Of a stretch of DNA of 35,603 bases, positions 1 to 5,764 are shown piece after piece (positions within the stretch are counted from its first letter, which is position 1; each line of letters opens with the position of its first letter). The notes beneath the pieces are model-generated. The model made no database searches, was not told where the DNA came from, and saw nothing but the letters and a program-made list of their open reading frames with translations. Origin of the DNA: JALYUM01 sp036688685 (GTDB lineage: Bacteria; Pseudomonadota; Gammaproteobacteria; Burkholderiales; Burkholderiaceae_D); contig NZ_JAQQPS010000036.1 in NCBI RefSeq assembly GCF_036688685.1, positions 1 to 35,603 of the forward strand. Reading direction: 5' to 3'. The translations under genes and the position numbers were made by a program.

Positions 1-324
1 AGGCAGGGAACGTACCGTTATTGTCTCAGGTTGCGGCACCGGCGGGAACGGGAGCGCCTTAATTAATCAGCGTTTCCCTAGGCACTTGCTATTTGGTTTG
101 CCAGCGAAAATCCCACTACTACGCAATTCTTGTTACGATATTTGTTCATGCCGCACATAATGCCGTAGCACTTGTCTTGGGCGACTAATTATTTTTCCGA
201 AATAGTTGTGAGTGTGCACGGTTTGTCACGCTTCGCACAGTGGTGAACGACCCGCTGTGATGTTTGGGTGCTCGACGACCGAAATGTGCCCAGGCTGAAG
301 AATTTCGGCACCTGTCGCGTTTGA
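1..324. other. No gene recognised (324 bases)
   Basis: Unassigned stretch of mixed, lower GC than the chromosomal part of the window. I see no convincing reading frame, RNA gene or IS end in it. It lies directly downstream of the IS481-like transposase tail, so part of it may be the outer end of that element or host intergenic DNA. Confidence 0.5.
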
Positions 325-544
325 CTAAGTGTCAAGACCCGCTTGGTTATAGACGCGTTTAACGAATAATTCCGGCTTTTTATCGTGCCAGTTTTTCAGT
401 GCCTGGATCGGCGTCTGGTGTTTGAGGGCGCGCTGTGGGATGCTGTTGTTGTAGATTTTTAGATAGTTGCGCAGCGTCGATTCTAGCTCGGCAGCGGAAC
501 CAAAACGGGTCTGTCCAACGATCTCGCTGATGCGGCCATTGAAG
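325..544 (-). pseudogene. C-terminal remnant of an IS481-like transposase
   Basis: The minus-strand frame carries the tail of an integrase-core transposase: an RFNGRI-like segment (here TFNGRI), then NNSIPQRALKHQTPIQAL and a KKPELFVKRVYNQAGLDT end. From recall this is typical of IS481-like (rve_3) transposases. Only about 70 C-terminal residues remain. The DDE catalytic core is missing because the frame is broken near 545, where an IS66-type end (GTAAGC) begins. The frame stays open up to an ATG at 639, but residues encoded above 545 come from the IS66 left end. The remnant cannot be functional. The family call is moderately sure; the truncation is seen directly. Confidence 0.72.
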
Positions 545-625
545 GTAAGCGATCCATGAACCACAGCCTTGCCGCTCGATTCCACTTTCCGCATGCTTGC
601 CGTTTCAATTTGAATGGGAGCAAGC

Positions 626-958
626 ATGGAAGGCGACACTGAATTCTGGATGTCACACGTTGAGGCCTTGCGCCGCGACGGCGGCGCGGCGAGCGAGTAC
701 GCGCGCCAGCACGGGCTGGCGCTGGCATCGTTGTATTACTGGCGGCGCAAGGTGCAACTGGCAGCCGCAGACAGCGCCGGCGGCGGCGTTGGGGCGGCGG
801 GCAAGTTCGTCGCCTTGCGCGTGCTGGATGTGGCAGCAAGTACAGCAACGGGCCCATGCACACTGGTGCTGTGCTCGGGCCTGCGCCTGGAGCTGGCGGC
901 ACTGCCGTCGCCGGGCTGGTTGCTGGCTCTCGATCAGGCCCACGCGGGAGCGCGCTGA
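626..958 (+). CDS. tnpA: IS66 accessory protein TnpA
   Basis: This encodes about 110 aa and resembles the IS66 first-orf accessory protein. Its N-terminal helix-turn-helix-like segment contains the EYARQHGLALASLYYWRRK motif, with the usual C-terminal segment of hydrophobic strands (TLVLCSGLRLEL). Such proteins are thought to help the TnpC transposase, probably by DNA binding. I chose ATG 626 because GGGAG lies five bases upstream; an in-frame ATG at 614 overlaps that site. The stop overlaps the tnpB start (TGATG at 956-960), which indicates translational coupling. The gene itself looks complete, but with tnpC missing it has no partner here. Confidence 0.8.
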   Translation: MEGDTEFWMSHVEALRRDGGAASEYARQHGLALASLYYWRRKVQLAAADSAGGGVGAAGKFVALRVLDVAASTATGPCTLVLCSGLRLELAALPSPGWLLALDQAHAGAR

Positions 959-1113
959 TGCACCCGGGTTGCCGCATCGACCAGGTGTTCCTGTGCCGCG
1001 AGCCGGTCGATTTCCGCAAGTCGATCGGCGGGCTGTCGGTGCTCGTTGAGCAGGAGTTGCGACTCGATCCATTCGGCAGCGCGTTGTACGTATTCGTCAA
1101 CCGCCACTATTAG
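958..1113 (+). pseudogene. tnpB: Truncated IS66 TnpB
   Basis: This begins at ATG 958, overlapping the tnpA stop, and reads HPGCRIDQVFLCREPVDFRK with a following DPFGSALYVFVNR. These are the N-terminal half motifs of IS66 TnpB (Orf2), normally about 115 aa. Only 51 codons remain. After FVNR, where the family continues with a basic RRRDRIK-like stretch, the frame runs into HY and a TAG stop just before the IS-A end at 1117. The gene is therefore broken by the neighbouring insertion or rearrangement and should not be functional. Confidence 0.78.
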
Positions 1114-1116
1114 GGC

Positions 1117-1355
1117 TGCTGTGGTCAAGTAATTTCGGACACAACGATAGGTTCGCGTGCTGCCATTTTCCGTTCATAGACGGCGGGCGGCAGATTGCCC
1201 AATGCTGAATTGATTCGCTTACAGTTGTAGAAGCCGACGATGTAGTCGGTGATGTCGGACTTGGCCTCTGCATGGTTGGCATACTGACGTTGCCAGACAC
1301 GCTCCATTTTTAGGTTCAGGAAAAATCGTTCCGCGACGGCGTTATCCCAGCAGTT
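1117..1355 (-). mobile_element. IS-A fragment (IS3 family), 239 bp of right end
   Basis: The segment is the reverse complement of 3896-4134, the right-hand 239 bases of the full IS-A copy. By eye I find a single mismatch, which changes Ala to Ser in AEAK-D. It includes the terminal repeat TGCTGTGGTCAAGTAATTTC at 1117-1136 and the C-terminal part of orfB on the minus strand, ending at TCA 1125-1127. The fragment stops abruptly at 1355, where the IS-B terminal repeat begins. The rest of this copy is not found on the far side of IS-B. Confidence 0.9.
1125..1355 (-). pseudogene. 3' fragment of IS3-family orfB transposase
   Basis: The minus-strand frame encodes the last roughly 76 residues of the IS-A DDE transposase: the WDNAVAERFF region carrying the catalytic Glu, then MERVWQRQYANHAEAKSDIT and a terminal AAREPIVVSEIT. 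The two catalytic Asp segments are missing because IS-B interrupts the gene at 1355. It is nearly identical to the corresponding part of the copy at 3563-4126, so the two copies diverged recently. Confidence 0.85.
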
Positions 1356-1419
1356 TATAGTGGACCCACAGTTTGAGACAGCGGTTTAAGCTATGTTCCT
1401 CACGGGAGGATAGCGGCGA

Positions 1420-1710
1420 ATGGCGGAAATAAAGAAGCGGAAAGTGCATAGCGCGGAGTTCAAGGGGAAGGTCGGCCTTGAGGCGGTACGCGGGGTCAAG
1501 ACGGTCAATGAGATCGCTCAGCAGCATGGCGTTCATCCGGCGATGGTGGCGCAGTGGAAGAAGGAAATAACTTCCCGTGCTGGGACCTTGTTCGAAGGGA
1601 AGCGTGGCCCGAAGGCCGAAGCGGAGCATGAGGGCGAGGACCGACTCTACGGTGAAATCGGGCGCCTCAAGATGGAATTGGACTGGCTTAAAAAAAAGTC
1701 AGGCCTGTAA
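1420..1710 (+). CDS. IS3-family transposase OrfA (IS-B)
   Basis: This encodes 96 aa. An N-terminal helix-turn-helix (residues about 8-50, with KVHSAEFKGKVGLEAV and HPAMVAQWKKEI) is followed by a C-terminal heptad-like helix GEIGRLKMELDWLKKK, the leucine-zipper multimerisation segment usual in IS3 OrfA. It binds the element ends and may act alone as a regulator or, after frameshifting, as the N-terminus of the OrfAB transposase. The slippery run lies within its last codons. It is complete, with a GGAGG motif at about 1405. Confidence 0.88.
   Translation: MAEIKKRKVHSAEFKGKVGLEAVRGVKTVNEIAQQHGVHPAMVAQWKKEITSRAGTLFEGKRGPKAEAEHEGEDRLYGEIGRLKMELDWLKKKSGL
1690..1697 (+). promoter_or_regulatory. A8 programmed -1 frameshift site
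   Basis: A run of eight A residues lies in CTT-AAA-AAA-AAG near the end of orfA. Slipping back one base puts ribosomes into the frame that is open from the slip site through GTG 1719 to the orfB stop. This is the usual way IS3-family elements make the OrfAB transposase fusion. The run and the frame relation are seen directly; the function is from family knowledge. Confidence 0.75.
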
Positions 1711-1718
1711 GCGGCGCC

Positions 1719-2711
1719 GTGCGACTGGGTTGGATCGAGGCAGTCGGCCAGCTATCGCTGGTGCGCCAGTGCGAGCTGGCAGGCGTATCGAGGGCGACCG
1801 TTTATCGGCCACGTGTAGTGGCAATTCCTGACGATGATGATCTGGTTCTGTGTGCGCTGATCGACGAAGAATTCACTCGGCACCCGTTCTACGGCAGCAG
1901 ACGGATGGTGGTGATTCTGAAGCGGCAAGGATGGCTGGTAAATCGCAAGCACGTACAGCGACTGATGCGCATTCTGGGGCTGGCCGGAATGGCGCCGGGG
2001 CCGGGCACTCCGGTGCAGCATCCAGGCCACAAGGTCTATCCGTATCTGCTGCGTGGCGTGGCCATCGTGAGACCAAACCACGTCTGGAGCACGGACATCA
2101 CGTACATCAGATTGGCGCGCGGTTTTGCGTACCTGGTTGCGATCATCGACTGGTATTCGCGACGCGTGCTGACCTGGCGTATCAGCAACAGCATGGACGC
2201 ATCGTTTTGCGTGGACTGTCTGGAGGAGGCGTTGATCGATCACGGCAAGCCCGAAATCTTTAACACCGACCAGGGCAGCCAGTTCACCAGCATGGCGTTC
2301 ACGGGGGTGCTAAAACGAGAAGGCGTTGACATCAGCATGGACGGGCGGGGCCGAGCGTTGGACAACATCTTCGTGGAGCGCCTGTGGCGCAACGTCAAGT
2401 ACGAGGACGTGTACCTGAACGGGTATGCCACGATGGGCGAGCTGCATGCCGGGCTGACGCGATACTTCGCCTTCTACAACGGCGAACGACCGCACCAGCG
2501 ATTGGACTACCGGACGCCGAATGTTGTGTACGAGAGTGGCAAAGGCGGCGGCGCCATGATCGTCGACAAATACGGCAGCGTGCCCGATCCGAGTTCGCCT
2601 GAGCCAGTGCCAGGGCTTGGTGCACGCAGCGCTGGGGAGCATGGGGCTCCGCCCCAAACCCCGCCCGGCCGGCAGCAAAGTGCGATGACTGCCACGCTGA
2701 CAGATGGATGA
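1719..2711 (+). CDS. IS3-family transposase OrfB, DDE catalytic part (IS-B)
   Basis: This encodes 330 aa if started at GTG 1719; more likely it is translated as an OrfAB fusion by -1 frameshifting at 1690-1697. Segments in order: an N-terminal HTH_21-like region with HPFYGSRRMVVIL, then the rve integrase core with the DDE triad. The first Asp is in WSTDITYIR, the second in NTDQGSQF, and the Glu is in DNIFVERLWRNVKYEDVYL. A GERPHQRLDYRTP segment closes the core. About 50 residues after it are a Pro/Ser/Gly-rich extension that I would not expect in the core family. The frame is uninterrupted, so this is the only plausibly active transposase in the IS cluster. Confidence 0.88.
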   Translation: MRLGWIEAVGQLSLVRQCELAGVSRATVYRPRVVAIPDDDDLVLCALIDEEFTRHPFYGSRRMVVILKRQGWLVNRKHVQRLMRILGLAGMAPGPGTPVQHPGHKVYPYLLRGVAIVRPNHVWSTDITYIRLARGFAYLVAIIDWYSRRVLTWRISNSMDASFCVDCLEEALIDHGKPEIFNTDQGSQFTSMAFTGVLKREGVDISMDGRGRALDNIFVERLWRNVKYEDVYLNGYATMGELHAGLTRYFAFYNGERPHQRLDYRTPNVVYESGKGGGAMIVDKYGSVPDPSSPEPVPGLGARSAGEHGAPPQTPPGRQQSAMTATLTDG

Positions 2712-2809
2712 AATTAAGGAAGACGGGGCAGCGCCGATCCGCTGCGTGCAGGTTCAGGACACTAGCTTAAACTCAGGCAAAAACTGTCTTGACGGATGGG
2801 TCCACTTTA

Positions 2810-2880
2810 TCCGTCATGGCAGAGAACTCGAGAAAACGTCCCCAGAAATCGTTAAAAACATCTTGAATTATTGGGAAGCC
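2810..2880. other. 71-bp spacer between IS-B and IS-A, origin unknown
   Basis: The sequence between the two IS elements does not match the interrupted IS-A fragment that should continue past IS-B. It reads KTSPEIVKNILNYWEA in one plus frame but has no supported gene. It is probably a scrap of host DNA or of another element left after deletion. Confidence 0.45.
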
Positions 2881-2944
2881 TGCTGTGGTCTAATTTGTCC
2901 GGACACCTCAATAGGTGGAAAATGTACCACCTGAGGAGCAACAC

Positions 2945-3245
2945 ATGGCAACAAGAAAACGCAAAACATTCGATCCGAGCCTGAAGCTGGAAGTGGTTCG
3001 GATGATCACAGAGCAAGGCCAAAGTATTCGGAACGTCAGCGAAAGCATGGACATTGGTCAGACCGCGATCCGGAGGTGGTTGGCGCAGGGAGGGCGCCGA
3101 GCAGAGTGGCCAGCCAGGTATCGGTAAGCCGTTGACTGCCGAGCAGCAGAGGATCCGCCAGCTGGAACAGGAGAATCAGCAACTTCGCCAGGACGTGACA
3201 ATATTAAAAAAAGCGTCGGCCTTCTTTGCCCGCGAAATGAAGTGA
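2945..3245 (+). pseudogene. IS3-family OrfA (IS-A), frameshifted
   Basis: From ATG 2945 the frame reads a helix-turn-helix OrfA (KRKTFDPSLKLEVVRMI, then SIRNVSESMDIGQTAIRRWL) and ends early at TAA 3125-3127. The expected continuation EGAEQSGQPGIGKPLTAEQQ plus a leucine-zipper helix (RIRQLEQENQQLRQDVTILKK) is found in the +3 frame up to TGA 3243-3245. One extra G in the run around 3088-3092 explains the break. This is not the normal programmed frameshift site of the family, which lies near the orfA end, so it is a disabling mutation or a sequencing error. Confidence 0.82.
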
Positions 3246-4126
3246 CCCATCAGGTCATTGAAGCGCTGCAAAAGGAGGCCATCCCGGTCCAGCAAAGCTG
3301 CCGTGTTCTGGAAGTGAGCCGATCGGCTTTCTACGAAGCAAAGCGACGTGTTGCCGAGCCGGTCATCTGCAAAGAAAGCCTGTACCTAAAGGCGGCATTC
3401 ATGGCGAGCCATCAAAGCTACGGCAGCCGTCGACTGGTCACTGCTATGGCCAATGAAGGCTTCCAGATGGGGCGTTTCAAGGTGCGCAGCTTGATGCGCA
3501 AAGCAGCGTTGAAGCCTGTCTGAAAACGTAAATTCATTCATACGACTGACAGCAAGCACGACTTGCCGATTGCAGAAAATGTTCTCAACCGACAGTTCAA
3601 TCCACCGACGCCGGATATGGCTTACGTCAGCGATATTACGTACATTCGTACGGGCGCCGGATGGCTGTACCTGGCCACTGTGCTCGATCTGTACGCGCGC
3701 AAGGTGGTCGGCTGGGCCATGGTGCCAAGCATGCCCGCCAAGCTCGTCTGCGACGCGTTGAACATGGCGATTCAACAGAGGAAGCCGGCGGCGGGACTGC
3801 TCGTCCATTCCGACCGAGGCAGCCAATATGCCAGTGAGCTTTACCAGGATCTTTTGAAGAAGCATGGCTTCGTCTGCAGCATGAGCAGGAAAGGGAACTG
3901 CTGGGATAACGCCGTCGCGGAACGATTTTTCCTGAACCTAAAAATGGAGCGTGTCTGGCAACGTCAGTATGCCAACCATGCAGAGGCCAAGGCCGACATC
4001 ACCGACTACATCGTCGGCTTCTACAACTGTAAGCGAATCAATTCAGCATTGGGCAATCTGCCGCCCGCCGTCTATGAACGGAAAATGGCAGCACGCGAAC
4101 CTATCGTTGTGTCCGAAATTACTTGA
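3242..4126 (+). pseudogene. IS3-family OrfB transposase (IS-A) with internal stop
   Basis: The frame opens at GTG 3242, overlapping the orfA stop. It reads an HTH_21-like part (HQSYGSRRLVTAMANEGFQM) and then hits TGA at 3521-3523. It continues in the same frame with KRKFIHTTDSKHDLP and the full rve core: Asp in YVSDITYIRTG, Asp in HSDRGSQYAS, Glu in WDNAVAERFFLN, ending AAREPIVVSEIT. As I recall the family, the residue at the stop is Trp (KPVWKRKF), so TGG has probably changed to TGA. The catalytic triad is intact but separated from the N-terminus, so the element is unlikely to move by itself. Confidence 0.85.
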
Positions 4127-4236
4127 CCACAGCAATTCGCCAAATTCGTTTAGAACACGTCGGCTTACAAACGTTGCTTCACCGTAGGTCCAGTAACGGG
4201 GAAGTCCCTTTCATTCAGAGGGGGATTACCGCATTG

Positions 4237-4304
4237 ACTGTTGAGATGTGTCAACAGTTCTTAGTGCTGCCAACGCATTTCAAACCCCCTTTCCTGCGTA
4301 CAAT
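4237..4304 (+). promoter_or_regulatory. Palindrome and -10-like box upstream of the exporter genes
   Basis: A perfect inverted repeat ACTGTTGA-N6-TCAACAGT occupies 4237-4258, and a TACAAT box lies at 4299-4304, about 80 bases before the HlyD-like start. The -35 region matching that box is weak, so an activator bound at the palindrome would be a natural reading. A TTGACT at 4234-4239 overlaps the palindrome but has no good -10 at the right distance. The repeat is seen; the role is inferred. Confidence 0.45.
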
Positions 4305-4384
4305 AATTTGGCGGATGGATTCTTGAGGGCTAGAGTTGAGAGGAATCACGTCGCTCGATAACGTTATTACTTGGGACCGCGAAT

Positions 4385-5686
4385 ATGAAAGCAACATCGC
4401 CTAAGCAGTCATTGGATCTCGCACATAAGTCCTTGTTCCGCCAACAGGCCATCGAGAATGTAACGGTTCGTCAGTACGGCAGCGTCATCCTAACCCGTCA
4501 CACCAGCCATCTAATCCTCACGTGCATATTCGTGACGCTGGCATTACTGATAATTGCCTTTTTCGCCATTTTTCAGACAACTCGCAAAGTCCCGATCCAA
4601 GGGATGCTCGTACCAACCGCAGGTGTAACGCGCGTATTTTCCAGCCAAGTTGGCGTCATTAACAAGGTGCGCGTCCAGGACGGGCAGTTTGTGCGCGAAG
4701 GAGATATTCTGTTCGTCGTTTCCAGTGAGCGCAGCACTTCCGATCCACGCTCTACCGAGGCCCTCATTTCCGAATTGATCGCAAAGCGCCGCGCCAGTTT
4801 TGATACCGAACTACTGCAGGCCAAAACGCAATCGCGGTCTCGGCGCACGGCTCTGCAGCAGCGCACGCTTGATCTAGAGAGTGAAATCAAACGCCTCGAC
4901 AACCAGGCCTTCATCCAAAAACAGCGCATTATTCTGTCCGAGCAGAACGTTGCACGCTTCGCCCAGTTAAAGGCTACAAATTTCATTTCGGCAGCGCAGT
5001 TTCAGGAACGGGAAGCTGAGCTGCTGGATCAGCGCCAGCGCCTGTTAGAAATTGAGCGTATTCAATCCACAATTCGGCGCGACTCGGCAAGTACCCAAGC
5101 GGAGGAGAAGGACATCGCGCTCCAGGCGCTGCGCGACGAAAACGCTTTGCGCCGCAGTGCATCTACGCTTGAACAGGACCTTACCGAGAATGATGCACGG
5201 CGCGAAGTTCCGATTCGCGCACATCAAACCGGCACGATCACGGCGATTGCGGCAAACCTCGGCCAGACCGTCGGCGCTGCGACTTCTTTGGCATCAATTC
5301 TGCCGGAAGGAAGCAAGCTGGAAGCGGAAATGTATGTTCCATCCCGTGCGGTCGGCTTCATCAAGCCCGGCATGACAGCCCTGTTGCGATATCAGGCTTT
5401 CCCTTACCAGAAGTTCGGCCAGCACCCCGCGCGCGTGCGCGAGGTGGTCACTACCTCGGTGCGCCCCGAGGAACTGCCTACCTCAGCGGCGGCGATGCCG
5501 GGCGCGGCACAGTCGGAGCCGGTCTACCGAATCAGGCTCGAGCTAGATCAGCAGACCGTCCAGGCATACGGCGCAGCCAGGCCGCTACGCTCCGGCATGC
5601 TCGTCGATGCCAGCGTCATGCTTGAGCGCCGCAAGCTCTACGAATGGGTACTCGAACCGCTCTTTAGTATTTCCGGCCGCTTGTAA
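4385..5686 (+). CDS. HlyD-family membrane fusion protein of a peptide exporter
   Basis: This encodes 433 aa. After a cytoplasmic N-terminus of about 40 residues there is one membrane segment (about 41-66), then a biotinyl-lipoyl-like strand pair (VRVQDGQFVREGDILFVV), a long coiled coil (about 125-270, rich in Gln, Arg, Glu and Leu) and a closing lipoyl/beta-barrel part with IRAHQTGTITAIAANLGQTV and LRSGMLVDASVML. This is the periplasmic adaptor that links an inner-membrane ABC exporter to an outer-membrane channel of TolC type. It ends 78 bases before the ABC transporter gene, so the two are probably one operon, similar in layout to CvaA-CvaB of colicin V export. No TolC-like gene adjoins it. 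Confidence 0.88.
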   Translation: MKATSPKQSLDLAHKSLFRQQAIENVTVRQYGSVILTRHTSHLILTCIFVTLALLIIAFFAIFQTTRKVPIQGMLVPTAGVTRVFSSQVGVINKVRVQDGQFVREGDILFVVSSERSTSDPRSTEALISELIAKRRASFDTELLQAKTQSRSRRTALQQRTLDLESEIKRLDNQAFIQKQRIILSEQNVARFAQLKATNFISAAQFQEREAELLDQRQRLLEIERIQSTIRRDSASTQAEEKDIALQALRDENALRRSASTLEQDLTENDARREVPIRAHQTGTITAIAANLGQTVGAATSLASILPEGSKLEAEMYVPSRAVGFIKPGMTALLRYQAFPYQKFGQHPARVREVVTTSVRPEELPTSAAAMPGAAQSEPVYRIRLELDQQTVQAYGAARPLRSGMLVDASVMLERRKLYEWVLEPLFSISGRL

Positions 5687-5764
5687 GCAGGTACTGTCCG
5701 TTTCCGATTCTCGTGCCAGCAGTGGCTGAGCTTATGCAGCCGGCTTCTCCCTGATCGAAGGTGA

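Larger units (their letters stand above)
545..1116 (+). mobile_element. 5' part of an IS66-family element
   Basis: The segment starts with GTAAGCG at 545, the conserved terminal sequence of IS66-family elements, and carries tnpA followed by the start of tnpB in the usual overlapping order. The left flank (537-544, CATTGAAG) is where one copy of an 8-bp target duplication would be. The right part of the element, including the rest of tnpB, the large tnpC transposase gene and the right end, is absent. It is cut at 1116/1117 by the end of an IS3-family copy. Confidence 0.75.
1356..2809 (+). mobile_element. IS-B: apparently intact IS3-family insertion sequence
   Basis: The element is about 1454 bp. 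The ends match as imperfect inverted repeats: 1356-1380 (TATAGTGGACCCACAGTTTG, then AGACA) against the complement of 2785-2809 (TAAAGTGGACCCATCCGTCA, then AGACA), 18 of 25 positions. It carries the two-frame IS3 layout, orfA then orfB in the -1 frame, with an A8 slippage site between them. Both frames are open and the catalytic residues are present. No direct target duplication is seen: the left flank is IS-A DNA and the right flank is unrelated, so one flank was lost or rearranged after insertion. Confidence 0.85.
2881..4134 (+). mobile_element. IS-A: full-length but mutated IS3-family element
   Basis: The element is 1254 bp. The left end 2881-2906 (TGCTGTGGTCTAATTTGTCC, then GGACAC) pairs with the complement of 4109-4134 (TGCTGTGGTCAAGTAATTTC, then GGACAC). 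It contains orfA and orfB in the IS3 layout, but orfA has a one-base frameshift near 3090 and orfB an in-frame TGA at 3521. No obvious target duplication flanks it (AAGCC on the left, ATTCG on the right). Its last 239 bases form an inverted repeat with the fragment at 1117-1355. Confidence 0.88.

Noticed and set aside
2704..2934. Small plus frame spanning the IS-B end, the spacer and the IS-A end
   Set aside because: It crosses three unrelated segments, so it cannot be an old gene. No ribosome site or family match.
4234..4262. TTGACT at 4234 as -35 of the exporter promoter
   Set aside because: No acceptable -10 box lies 16-18 bases downstream; the better -10 is at 4299.
4250..4326. Short frame (about 26 codons) ahead of the HlyD-like gene as exporter substrate
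   Set aside because: It has no double-glycine leader, no ribosome site and no bacteriocin-like composition.
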